This document shows, piece by piece, positions 1-11,200 of a stretch of 64,000 bases of DNA. Numbering within the stretch: the first letter of the stretch is position 1; each line of letters starts with the position of its first letter. Origin of the DNA: Nothopassalora personata (Eukaryota; Ascomycota; Dothideomycetes; Mycosphaerellales; Mycosphaerellaceae); contig CM066287.1 of assembly GCA_033816765.1 (NCBI GenBank), positions 1,674,001-1,738,000 of the forward strand, given 5' to 3'. The position numbers were made by a program, and so were the translations under genes. The notes beneath the pieces are model-generated. The model had not been told where the DNA came from and ran no database searches. It saw only the letters and a list, made by a program, of their open reading frames with translations.

Positions 1-1162
1 GAGACGCCCGATGACCACATGCCAGGTCTATCATGGCCATCTCATGCCGTCGCAGCTGGCTCACGCTACGGAGACTGTGCCACATGGCGCGTGATCGTCA
101 TACCGGTCATACGCGATCGCAACTGTGGCGCAAATGGTCGGTCCCGCGTCCTGCGGCATCTTGCATGAAAGGTAAATCATAGCGCGTGTCTTCAATGACC
201 GACCCTTTAACCAGAATCAAGCACGTTGCGAGGAGACTATGATACCAGACACATGAAGCTATCGTGCCGCAATCCGACTTCCCGGTTCATGGCGTTGCCG
301 CGCGCCTGTGACAAAGGCGGACGTTCTGCGTGACATGCAGCTGTCCTACCGTACGGGAGAGTTGAGCCATAACCAAGAGACTATCGATGGGCCGTTTTAG
401 ACGGAACCAGGATTTGGACTTGGAACTGGTTCTCCCGCCTTGAGTGGATCTACGCTTGTTGGCTTTATTATGGAGCTATGCGTAGCGAAGTTGCAAAGCA
501 GGATCATGCGGACGTTTGGGTGCAAAGACGGAGTGTGGAATCATGGACAACCCTGAGAGGTTTTGTTTGCGTGCAGCGGGTCCACGCCCGTGTGGTGGTT
601 CAGGGCAGCGTTGTACGGCAGCATCGACGTTAGGGAACAGGCCAGACACAGGTCAACGCTGCAGACAAGCGCAATATCGGTGTCGATGGCGACGTAGGCG
701 GTCTGAGCAGCAGAGACGTAGCAGTTGTGAAGAGGAGTTGTTGTTGATAGTTTCATGTTTTGGACATATTCCGTTCCCTCTTAGTCACCTCAGCTGGTAC
801 CTATCCCTGATTCTAGAGCCCACAAGCCACGCCCGCTTTCCTTCCTCCTCAGTCGGACCAGCCGAGGACGTCGGCGAGCCTTGAATCTTGTCGTCGATTG
901 AAAGTGAGACCGGCCAGACAGACGCTGCAGCATCCGAGTGTTGCTCTGGCGCCCGGTGGGACAACGCCATGTCCTTGCCTTGCTTGACACCTCTCGACTC
1001 TGCATTGGCCGGCGCTGGGCACAGAGCATGAAAACGGTCTCTTCTATCTGTGCTTCTGGCTCTGTGACCGCACTCTCTGCCTTGGGCCTCGCCGTCGCCC
1101 GCCGTGAACGCGAACACGCGGAACCGACGAGCTCGCAACCACCACCACCACCACCCAGGGAC
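1..1162. other. 5' gene-free stretch
   Basis: No convincing coding region is visible. Short open frames on both strands have no recognisable motif and overlap one another. The last few hundred bases probably hold the promoter and 5' leader of the gene that follows. Confidence 0.5.
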
Positions 1163-4100
1163 ATGACCACCGCCGTTACCAGCTACGCTCTCAGCATCCC
1201 TCCCGCGCTCGACGCGCCCTATTCCTTCCCGAGCGCACACCCGAGACGTCTGACCAGCGACGGAGACCGCTATGGGCGCGTACGTCCACGCAGCAGAGAC
1301 AATGGCGCGTCGAAGAGACGCAGCACGCCAGATGCGAGTTTGATTGTGGGCATGGATCGACCCATGAAGAGCGACGCGGAGCGGAGCGGGCATGGTATTG
1401 GCACTGGCACTGGCACTGGCACCGCGCGACCAACGACCTGGTTCCGCCGTCTGTCGAGCAGTATTTCAACGTCACGCGACTCGAGTCGAACACCCACGTC
1501 TCGCCCTGCTTCTGCCGCTTATACCAATGGATCGCTGGCATTCTCGCAGGCCGGCTCCACTACGCCCATGTTTGCAGACACTACACCAGCTCCTCTGCCG
1601 CCCAACAAGCTGGTGAAACGCACTGCCTCGCTGCATAGCTCGCATGGCTCGTCCTCGCCAACATCAGGGTCCAGACTACCCCTTCCGACGTTTCGCAGGC
1701 CTGCTACGAGTCATCAGCGCTCCGCCACGCTTCAGAACCGCCTCTCCAGCTCCAGCCCAGCTGGCCATATCTCCTACGATGGCAATTCTCAGGGAGCACG
1801 TGACGCTCAATGGCGGTCGTATTTCGTCCCTCGGGTGGCTGCTGACCGCACTTCGTCGTCGAAGCGGCGTAGTTCCACAAGCATTCCAAATCCCATCAAG
1901 CGTGTGTATCCTGATCGAAGATACACCCCGACTCTGGTCCTAGCTAAGGATCTTGTGCAGCTCGGTGGTGCAGAGTTTGATGACGGGCTGAGCGATACTG
2001 ACGAGAACATGGCAGCTGCCATACAACCGCCTGCTTCCACTGCCTCATCACCCTTTCCCACGCAGGCTGCATTCTTCGAGGAAAGTGGCGCATCTCGGCG
2101 ACCCTTCTCCATTAGCGACTTGCTGTCCACCGGACCGCAGCCACTATGGCGGCGACCTGCATCTAGCACAGGTCGACCATCGTCTTCAAGATTGGTTCGC
2201 AAAGCACGACCACGGGTGGCATCTGAACCGCAAAAGCCAATGGGAAGTGGCGTCAGCAGTCTCCTAGGCCACGACTTCGAGAGACCAGCGAAGCGGCGTG
2301 ATCTGACCGACCCTAAGGCTTCACAACGAAGCATATATTCCTCGTCGAGCAGCCAGCACGTCACTCCAGCAGAGATCCGACCTGAGATTGACTTGAATCT
2401 TGGCGCCGCATCGCCCTTACTGGAGTTCACTCCCGACCATTCTCTGCACATCCAGCCTACCTCACAGGTGCAGACATCTTCCTCGAACGAACCGCAAAGG
2501 TCGTTCTCGACATCTTTTCAGAGCGACTCAAATCGGCCCATGCGGCTGTCAGCTGCGCGATCTGAGATAACATCGACCATTGGCTCTGAAAGCGAGTATT
2601 TGTCTACCGGTGATCACAGTACGGACTATCAAAGTGACAATGCCTTCGACTCGATTCAGACACGAACCACACGCAGCAGCTCCGGACGCAGAGGACCGCA
2701 CATTGAGACAATTTTCGACGACTCCCCGCCTACATTCTCATCCGGCAGAAGTACAAAGCTTCGGGACTTTCTCAGTGATGGTCAATTTGGTAATGACTAC
2801 GGACGGGCCTATCGGCACAGCACAATCGAAGAAGAGGACAGCGTGGTCAGCACTCCGGTGCGGTCGCTACGCAACAAGAGTGTGACTACTACACCTTCTG
2901 GTCGTGCCGCTGCTCCACAGATATTCACCTCGTCGCCTCCTGTTATGGAAATCATGCCGGACCTGCACGATGCCGACTGGGACGCAGCCGAGGACAGCGG
3001 CAACGATTTCGGTCTCGGTATACAGCCGCAGCCTACAACACCATCGATGAACGGCATCTCGCACGAGCGGGCTGACCTTTACCGTTTCGGTCCAACTTTA
3101 CGACCAGGCAATAGTCACTCTGCGAACTCAACGCCCAGAAGGAATGGAGCATCTCCAATGGACAAGACCAACTTATTCGATTGGTCCGAGCAACAGCCCA
3201 GCCCAAGTCATCCCAACAACTCGCCTCCTAGACCACGTACTGTGCACGGGAAGAAAGACCAAGATAGTCGAGGTAGTCGGCCTTCCGGTCGGCGCCCTGT
3301 CAGTGGGATGCATGCTCGAAGCCACAGCGTACCTGTTGTACCAGATCTGGACGGCAAGCGTAGCAGTGTCATAGCTAACAAGTTCGGCACATGGGGCGTG
3401 AGAAGCAAAGCTGTCACAGAAGACTGGAACGAAGACTTCGATTTTGACGAGCCCAGCTTACCAGTCCAGGCAAGCGTCGAACAGGATGAGAGGAGAATTG
3501 ATAGCGGGCACGAGATGTTTGTTCCACAGTCTATACGAGAGCAACAGGAGAATGTGGTAATGAACATCGGATTACTAAGGGAATGGGGCCTGCTTATTGA
3601 AGAGCTTAAAGACCTTCGAATGCGGGCAGTCGCACTAGACATGCTCAAAGGACCTTACGCGAAAGAGTGGCGTGAGGTCGATGCCATGATTGAACTAGCG
3701 GACCAGGAGTCGGAAGAGCACACGCTCGCGCCACGACGTTCTCCTCCATCGTCACCGGGTTTCGATGACAGCGCGTTTGACGATACACCCTCCAGCAAAG
3801 CTCGGCCACGACAATCATCTGGCAAAATAATCGATCAGGAACGGGCTGGTCTCACTGGATCTCCTAATCCTGCACGGGATCCGGGTGCCCAGAACGAAGT
3901 CATCATCACCCGACCTCGTAAAGACTCTGAATTGGTTGCCCAGAGTGTCATCGCAGCTTTGCAGACGAGGCGCAGCGCCTCAGACTCATCCACGCTGCCG
4001 GTCAGCTCGAAGAAGGTGCCGTTCGACACCGCAACGCTGCGTCACATCGTTCCGTATGTGAATGGCCTCAAGCGGAAAGTGAAGGATGCCTTGCGTGAGA

Positions 4101-4348
4101 CGGAAGGGCTCTATTCCAGTCCACACAGACGATCTTCACCGAACTCGCGCAAGCGCCGAGAGCGGTCAGAAGAAGAACCAGGCCTCAACACGATGTTCAA
4201 CGAGAATAATCACGATGACGATACCACGACTCAACGACAGTCACGACGCGAGGGGGCAGCCACTGACAACGATGGCTCAGAGCTCTCTATGTTCGACCCG
4301 GACGGGTCTCTTGCAACACGAATGAAGAGATTGAATCTTCCAAAGTGA
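1163..4348 (+). CDS. Large disordered Ser/Pro/Arg-rich protein, possible cytokinesis (Byr4-like) regulator
   Basis: Single-exon frame of about 1,061 residues. The frame is open further upstream, but the first in-frame ATGs are at 1028 and 1163. I chose 1163 because the stretch before it is a low-complexity leader ending in a proline run. Most of the protein is Ser/Thr/Pro/Arg-rich and looks disordered. One ordered segment lies near residues 730-850: an acidic motif EDWNEDFDFDE is followed by a predicted helical part with the motif LLREWGLLIEELKDL and, later, EWREVDAMIELAD. Acidic W-x-x-D-F motifs remind me of Byr4/Bfa1, the GAP scaffold of the septation initiation network, but this is a weak resemblance and not an identification. 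Basic KRR clusters near the C-terminus could be nuclear localisation signals. It is certainly coding, but the function is open. Confidence 0.75.
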   Translation: MTTAVTSYALSIPPALDAPYSFPSAHPRRLTSDGDRYGRVRPRSRDNGASKRRSTPDASLIVGMDRPMKSDAERSGHGIGTGTGTGTARPTTWFRRLSSSISTSRDSSRTPTSRPASAAYTNGSLAFSQAGSTTPMFADTTPAPLPPNKLVKRTASLHSSHGSSSPTSGSRLPLPTFRRPATSHQRSATLQNRLSSSSPAGHISYDGNSQGARDAQWRSYFVPRVAADRTSSSKRRSSTSIPNPIKRVYPDRRYTPTLVLAKDLVQLGGAEFDDGLSDTDENMAAAIQPPASTASSPFPTQAAFFEESGASRRPFSISDLLSTGPQPLWRRPASSTGRPSSSRLVRKARPRVASEPQKPMGSGVSSLLGHDFERPAKRRDLTDPKASQRSIYSSSSSQHVTPAEIRPEIDLNLGAASPLLEFTPDHSLHIQPTSQVQTSSSNEPQRSFSTSFQSDSNRPMRLSAARSEITSTIGSESEYLSTGDHSTDYQSDNAFDSIQTRTTRSSSGRRGPHIETIFDDSPPTFSSGRSTKLRDFLSDGQFGNDYGRAYRHSTIEEEDSVVSTPVRSLRNKSVTTTPSGRAAAPQIFTSSPPVMEIMPDLHDADWDAAEDSGNDFGLGIQPQPTTPSMNGISHERADLYRFGPTLRPGNSHSANSTPRRNGASPMDKTNLFDWSEQQPSPSHPNNSPPRPRTVHGKKDQDSRGSRPSGRRPVSGMHARSHSVPVVPDLDGKRSSVIANKFGTWGVRSKAVTEDWNEDFDFDEPSLPVQASVEQDERRIDSGHEMFVPQSIREQQENVVMNIGLLREWGLLIEELKDLRMRAVALDMLKGPYAKEWREVDAMIELADQESEEHTLAPRRSPPSSPGFDDSAFDDTPSSKARPRQSSGKIIDQERAGLTGSPNPARDPGAQNEVIITRPRKDSELVAQSVIAALQTRRSASDSSTLPVSSKKVPFDTATLRHIVPYVNGLKRKVKDALRETEGLYSSPHRRSSPNSRKRRERSEEEPGLNTMFNENNHDDDTTTQRQSRREGAATDNDGSELSMFDPDGSLATRMKRLNLPK

Positions 4349-5292
4349 GCTCATACTCTTAAGAGCATGGGCAGTTCGACCGATAGATCTGTGGTTGGAG
4401 CACACCACATGCCCTGTAATTCTTTGGCGATCGAGATGATCGTTGGCACTTCCTTGGCTCATTCAGCATACCAGGGCTTTGGCAGCATGTGGTGTCTCCG
4501 ACGCTATCCAAAAGTAAAGAGCGGCTATTCTGACTGCTTCAGTTTGTCGCCCGCAAGGGCAGATGTATAACAGGGCGTGGTTCGGGCATACTATATTGCT
4601 TCGCAAAGACTTTGAAAGACGGGCGATTGCAAGAGGACAGCCGGCACAGTGCCGCGGAAGAATTCTTTTATGTCACGGCCATTTGGTCTGGTCCAGGTCT
4701 GCATAGCGAGGAAGGAAAAGCAATGCGGTTCCAGCATCGGGTATAGAATAGCGGTTGGAACGAGGGCAACCCAGGGCTTGTTCACGTATACGTTTCAGCT
4801 GCAATAATGAAAGCACTTTTACGCACAGTTTCAAGATGTGGCGAGGTGCCTCAGGTGGTGGCTCCTGTGCGTGCACAGAAGTCGGACCTGAGTGTATGAT
4901 GCTTCGGGTCGTCAAGTCTCGATGGGTGAGATGTCGCTTGGCCGTCTGGTCTATGTGAGAGAAGCATATGGAGTAACTTGATTGATATGCTCTATTTCAT
5001 AGATGCATTGATTGTTCGAGACTCAGGCGAGCCAAGTTGGGCCAACAACAAGCAAGTGCCGGCACGCACGCTGCAGGAGCTGAACCCTGAACGGGAGGGA
5101 GCTTGGACGAACGGACGGACCCGCGGATTGCGGGTCTTTCTTCCTTGCCAAGTTGAGGAGTTGAGCTAGTCTTATCGACTCGACTGCCTTTTCATTTTTC
5201 TCCTACACTTTCTCACTTCCTTCTTACCACTCCCCCACCACTCCACCACACCAATCTTCTCGCCAAACCATAGAACAGTATCCTCAGTCACG
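4349..5292. other. Intergenic region upstream of SAHH
   Basis: No gene is recognised. The last 120 bases are pyrimidine-rich and look like a fungal core promoter and leader for the SAHH gene. Confidence 0.5.
5187..5263 (+). promoter_or_regulatory. CT-rich core promoter tract of the SAHH gene
   Basis: A C/T-dominated tract ends about 30 bases before the SAHH start codon. Such tracts are common just upstream of transcription starts of strongly expressed filamentous-fungal housekeeping genes. No TATA box is obvious. The assignment is by position and composition only. Confidence 0.4.
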
Positions 5293-5994
5293 ATGGGTGA
5301 GCCAGCAAAGAACTACAAGGTCCGCATGCCGATCACCGAAACAGAAACACGCCATTGATCTTTGCTGACCCCGGTGCCATCAAACAGGTTGCAGACATCA
5401 ACCTCGCGGCCTTTGGCCGACGAGAGATCGAGCTGGCCGAGCAGGAGATGCCAGGTCTCGTCCAGACCCGCGAGAAGTACGCAAAGGAGCAGCCATTGGC
5501 CGGTGCCCGCATCGCTGGTTGCTTGCACATGAGTATGCATGCCACTACCCCACGTCATACATTTTATCTTCTCCGCCGCGAACAATGCTAATTCGTTTCC
5601 TCCGCGAACAGCCATCCAGACGGCCGTGCTTATCGAGACCCTCAAGGCTCTTGGTGCCGAGATCACTTGGACATCATGCAACATCTTCTCCACCCAGGAC
5701 CACGCCGCCGCTGCCATTGCCGCAGGTGGCACTCCAGTCTTCGCGTGGAAGGGCGAGACCGAAGAGGAGTACCAATGGTGCTTGGAACAGCAACTGAAGG
5801 CTTTCCCATCCGGCAAACCACTCAACTTGATTCTCGATGACGGAGGTGATCTAACTGCTCTCGTCCACACCAAGTACCCAGAGATGCTCGAGGGCTGCTA
5901 CGGTATCTCCGAGGAGACGACCACCGGTGTGCACCACCTCTACAAGATGCTCAAGAACAAGGGCAAGCCAAACGGTCTTTTGGCCCCATCCATC

Positions 5995-6035
<41 letters not shown>

Positions 6036-6864
6036 TTACGGCTGCAGAGAGTCTCTCGTCGACGGCATCAAGCGCGCCACCGACGTTATGATTGCTGGCA
6101 AGATCGCTGTTGTTGCCGGTTTCGGTGACGTCGGCAAGGGATGTGCTGAGGCCCTTCGCTCAATGGGTGCTCGTGTCCTTGTCACTGAGATTGACCCAAT
6201 CAACGCCCTCCAGGCTGCCATGGCCGGCTACCAAGTCGTCACTATGGAGGAGGCTGCTCCTACCGCTCAGATCTTCGTCACCACCACCGGATGCAGAGAT
6301 ATCATCGTTGGTAAGCACTTCGAGGCCATGCGTGAGGACGCCATCGTCTGCAACATTGGTCACTTCGACATTGAGATTGACGTTGCCTGGTTAAAGAAGA
6401 ATGCAAAGGAGGTTGTCAGCATCAAGCCACAGGTCGACCGTTTCCTCATGCCAAACGGCAGGCACATCATCCTCCTTGCCGAGGGTCGGCTCGTCAACCT
6501 TGGATGCGCCACTGGCCATAGCTCCTTCGTCATGTCTTGCTCGTTCACCAACCAGGTCCTCGCCCAGATCATGTTGTACAAGTCTGCCGACAAGGAGTTC
6601 GCCAAGAAGTACATCGAGTTCGGTCGTGCCATCGAAGACGACGAGGTCGACCTCCGCCAGAAGAAGAAGGAGAACGAGCCAAAGACCTCCGTCGAGCGTC
6701 TCCCAGTCGGTGTCTACGTTCTGCCAAAGATCCTCGACGAGCAGGTCGCCACTCTCCACCTTGCACACGTCAACGTCCACCTCACAAAGATGACCGATGT
6801 TCAGGCTGAGTACATGAGCTTGCCAGTCGAGGGACCATTCAAGAGTGAGATGTACCGATATTAG
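5293..6864 (+). CDS. SAH1: Adenosylhomocysteinase (S-adenosyl-L-homocysteine hydrolase)
   Basis: Cytosolic NAD-dependent enzyme that splits S-adenosylhomocysteine into adenosine and homocysteine, removing the product inhibitor of methyltransferases. Three exons: 5293-5319, 5388-5532 and 5612-6864. Introns 5320-5387 and 5533-5611 start GT and end AG, and both joins restore the family sequence (NYK/VADI and CLHM/TIQTAV). The product is about 474 residues. The NAD-binding motif GFGDVGKG lies near residue 226, and [15 protein letters not shown] and the C-terminal YRY are present. The start gives the short family N-terminus MGEPAKNYK. Fungal homologues are usually near 450 residues. The extra length is a charged insertion ([16 protein letters not shown]) just before the [10 protein letters not shown] segment. 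The first donor, GTCCGC, is weak, but no better choice keeps the frame. Confidence 0.95.
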
Positions 6865-8211
6865 GCGCTGAGCCTAACTGTTACGATGTTATGGGCGATG
6901 TTTCAACACTGATTTTTTGGGAAAGCCATTTCTGAGATACCCTTCAACGGCATTAATGCAGCCAAAAGCTCTGAAGCATTACAAGCAAGGCGTTCACGCG
7001 GCGTTCAACAACCAATGAGGATCTAGACCTCGACGATGGAGGCAATCTGAGCTCTGTTTAACCAGAGCTTTAGGCGTTATGCCTGGATCTGCCTAGATTA
7101 GACCGCGTGCCACGATAAGACGCAATGAAAGAAGTACCTCCAGAGGCCGGCAGATGTTCTTCGTCGTCGGCTCTCTAATTGTATTACTGCTGATGTTACA
7201 CCTCACCTCCCTACTCATATTTGCCGTCCTGATGAGAGAGCATCAGAGGGTCCTCAAGCCGCCACCATCTCCTCCCTTGCACAACGTCCCCTGCATCCGG
7301 AATGCACGACAGCTCCAATCACAAGTCCAAACAAGCGACACCAAGCACTACCATCTAAACTTAGATGCCAATGCTTTTGGAGTTGCTCTGTAGACTAGCA
7401 CGGCAGCATGAACAATATAGCCGCTGCCCCCCAACCTCCCGTGACCCTACACCTACGACAGGAACGATGACGAACACTATTCGAACCTCACTGCTGACTG
7501 CAGCTTTCCTGCGAACCTTGGTCATTGTACAGCAACCTTCATACTCGTCAACTCTTGCAGCGAGCTATACGGCGCCTTCAATGGCGGACCGTTACCGTCG
7601 CCAGGCTCGTCGCAAACAACTTGACCTCGCCTCGTGTGATCAAGTCCGATCGCTGTGGAGCATTGTTGGTGGTGGTGGAAGGAGGGGTAGGAATTTCTGC
7701 GTGGAATTTTGAGGATTGGGGAATTATTATTGTGTTACTGCGACGAGCAGGAAGCTTGTGGTTAAGGAATCGAGTCTGAACTATGGGATCGAGATGTCTG
7801 AGAAAGGGGGGGGGGGGGGCGGGGGGCGGTGTTGTATTACGAGGCGTGATGGGAAGGCGACTGCCACGGGAAAGACACCGAAGGGTGGGTGGGAGGGATC
7901 GATCGAATACGGAGAGTGGTGCGCTGGGGGAGAGTTCGAGGAGTGCTGGGAGCTCTTGGTGGGTGTGAGGAGTCTGGTGGGGTGGGGTTGGGGGCGGTGT
8001 TTGCGTTTGTGGTTTAGAGGAGGGGGTATGATGTTACGACGGTGTAGAGCCTTTGATGAAGATTGAATGTGACATGTCAATTGTATGTATACATCGGTTC
8101 TGTTGGTGTGATTTACTGCTATACAAAAATCTTGTACAAAGGGTATCTCCAAGTTACTGTTCCAACCCCATCCAACGAAATCACAACCCTGCCCCGTTCT
8201 TCAATTCACCT
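6865..8211. other. Convergent intergenic region with G-rich tract
   Basis: This lies between the 3' ends of the SAHH and DOCK genes. Short frames are present, including one at 7154 with a hydrophobic start, but none shows a family motif. The part from about 7,780 to 8,030 is strongly G-rich on the plus strand. Confidence 0.5.
7806..7997 (+). repeat. Poly-G run and G-quadruplex-prone tract
   Basis: Fourteen Gs run at 7806-7819, then one C and six more Gs (7821-7826). A second cluster at 7976-7997 reads as runs of 2, 4, 4 and 5 Gs separated by one or two Ts. Both can form G-quadruplexes on the plus strand. The exact length of the G14 run may be affected by sequencing error. Confidence 0.75.
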
Positions 8212-11200
8212 CTACCCCTCCAGCCTGGCACTACTACTATTATTCAAGAAGCTCAAACTCTTCCTCAAGGCCCCACCACCACTCGACACGCCCTCACCAT
8301 CCTGCTGCTCAGCATCACTGTTCTTCCTAAAGAAACTCAACCGACTACGGCTCCGATCGCTCCCTCGACTCCCCGTCCTCGACCCCCTCCCACCCTCATC
8401 AACACCATTCGTCCTCAGCTGCCTAGACACAGCTCTCTTCAAGAACGGCAGACTCGATCGTCTCCTTCGTCTTTGAGGTTCTTGATCTTCCTGCGTTGCG
8501 CCCACGGCAGCATCCCTCTGCTCTGCAGGCCGTGTTTGCCTCTCCACTTCGATTGAAGACCGCGGCGTGATATCGTCAATCATACTTGTCTTGGCGGGGA
8601 AGAGGATCGAGATCTCGTGCTGGAAAGTCGCCTCGAAACGTGGGATTAGCTCCGCTCTAGTTGGGAGATGGGCAGTGGTCTTGAACAAGCCGAGACAGCG
8701 TCTGATTGCTAGTGCGTGGTCTAGCAACGCAACCTTGAGGGCATTCTGCATGGAGTCTAGGCTTTGCTCTCGGCCGTAGATGGAAGGATCGATATCGCTG
8801 GAGAGGCTGTCGGCGATTTCGGAAGGTGGGAGAAGACCACGGTAGCGGGCCACGCTGCTGTCGGAGCTGGGGTCAACGGAGTTCAGAAGGTCTTCTGCTA
8901 GGTGGGCCATGGTGCCGTCGTCGTCGTCGCCGCCGGCTATGCGTTTCTCCAAGGCGAGGAGTTCTTGAGTTTTGCGAGTGGTCCGCTCGATGGCGGCTTC
9001 GATGGGGAGGAGGGTTACGGTCTCTACGTTGAGAATTTCGCTCCGGCGGAGGATGGTTGGGAATTCGTCTGCTGTTGTGTAAATGACCTTTTCTACCACT
9101 TGCTCAGTGATGGGTATATCCTGCGCGGGCTGGCGGGTTGTCGTGGCAAATTTTCGTGGGTTAGAGATCAGGTTGTACTCTCGGACTGCTTGCGACACCT
9201 TCGTGCGTTGATACACCATGTGGTCTATGTCTTTGTTTGGACTGACAGCAAATATTTGCAAGTACTGTCCTTCGACTTCTGGCTCCACGTCGCCGCGCAG
9301 GATCCTCGCCGCTGGGTGCATTTGCTGCATGCGATCTTCGAACGAAACAATTCTGTCTGTTGCGAGACCTTCAAAAATGAAATGCTTGTCACGCAACGTG
9401 AGTGGGAAGCCAAGACCACGATATACCACGCGAAAATATCGTGGAGTAGCACGATCGCCTGTTGCGATACGTTCTTGAATGCTTGCAATGGCTCGCTGCG
9501 CTCTAGCAAGTTTCGAGAAGTCAAAGATGTTGAGCTCGTACTGCACAGCAAGCTCTCGATAGGCAGCGAGTGCCCGCCTCCAGGCTTTGCCCTTCTCGAA
9601 GTATTGACAAGTCTGGAAGTAAAGAGCTTCCTTCCGCTCAAAAGCTGTCTGCGCCGGCATCTTTGGATCTGTCATCTCGGGTAATTGTAGAGCAGGATCC
9701 CATTCGTATCGTGACGCATGCATCTGCAGAGCCAGCCCAGCTTCGGTGATGTTGCCAGCGGCAATCTGCATGTCTTTAAGCTGATGCACGTATCGAACGT
9801 ACGCCTCCTCAGACTGGACGTCCTTCAAGAACTCCATGAGGTGCAGCGTGTTCACAAGACGACTTGCATCATTGATGGCTGACCCACGCTGATGGACGCC
9901 CGCAAGCATGACCAGCAGGTCATCGATCTTGCCGAACATGTCCCTCACCGCAATGTACAAGCTGTCCTCGATGGTTCTCTGCAGCGGCTCGAACTGTTCC
10001 AGCATCTCTGGCACGAAAGTCTTTTGCAGAACGCTTTCGGTGATGTTCTTCGTTCGACACAACCTATCGAGACAATCGATCATGGCTGTCTGTATGATCG
10101 AGAGATCCTGGTCGATCTGCCAGGCGCCGACGATCATGGAGCGAAGGACCTCGATGGCCACACTCCTCAGACCGGCATGTACACTGAGGCAGAGTTCAAC
10201 AACGGGCGCTACGAGCTCAGGAACGAACTGCACCTGATAGCCACCCATGCGCTGAAAGCCGTGCAGTCGCCTAGTCTCTTCGTCTGTTTCCCATCCAATG
10301 GCCTCCCAGCAACGTCTAAGCAGATTTGCCCCAAGTTCACGCACATCCCCAGCAATCTTCCACACAGCTCGTCGCTTCTGCTCAGGAAAAGTCTCCATCG
10401 CCAGCGTCGGACTGCCAAGAGCAGCGAAGAGTGTGTCGAAGAAGGCACGCCAACCATCAGTATCGAACTCCAGAGCCTGCGAAGCATTCGGAGCATAGAT
10501 ATCGGGCAATGACTCAATCATGGTGTCTGAAATGCGCTCGAGAGCAGTCATACCATACCTGTGATGGGTGACGTGGAGACTCAGCCAGCTGCGCGGGAAC
10601 GCTTCGCACGACAGTACGCTTTGGCAAACTTGCAACGCCTGGAGCAGGATGTTCGTGACGTCGACCCGACTTGCATCGAAATACAGTCTTCGCTCCGACG
10701 TAAGTGCTGCTGCCAACAAGGCCGAGAGCTCAAGCATAGCCTCGTCCACGTCAATCACTTGCGCCAGGGTCTTGGTCGGGAAGGGGTAGCTGGTCGGGAA
10801 CAACATGCTGAAGACACGTTTTGGGGCTCGAGGGGTCGTCTGCAGAGCCGCGAACGATTCTGTCATTTTCGGAACATATTGACAGGTCTCCTCGCCGAGT
10901 GCTTCCATCTGCGCCGCCACGACTGAGCAACACAACCGCACTTGGTCTCGCCACTGGTCAGTGACCTTTGCCACATTTCCCCAGTATGGATCCAGCCATC
11001 GGAAAGTGTTGGCCACAAGCGTCGTCCGTGTTTCTGGGGTCTTGAGTACTTCAAGATGGCTGTAGTTGACGATAAGAATCAGTCGGTACAATATCATTCT
11101 GCCCTTAGCGTGAGAGCAAGAGTCAAGGAGATCACTAGCGACCTCCAAAATATCTGTGGGCGCCATGACTGACGCTAGTTCAGGAAGCCAGGTGTGGAAG

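Noticed and set aside
938..1162. Longer N-terminus for the first gene from the start of its open frame
   Set aside because: The frame begins with GTG, and the ATG at 1028 gives a low-complexity leader ending in a proline run. The ATG at 1163 is the more natural start, though 1028 cannot be excluded.
7154..7393. 79-codon frame with a hydrophobic N-terminus resembling a small membrane protein
   Set aside because: No conserved motif, no splice partners, and it lies in the convergent 3' region of SAHH.
8902..9684. 260-codon plus-strand frame
   Set aside because: It is antisense to the DHR-2 region of the DOCK gene and reads as a shadow of its codons.
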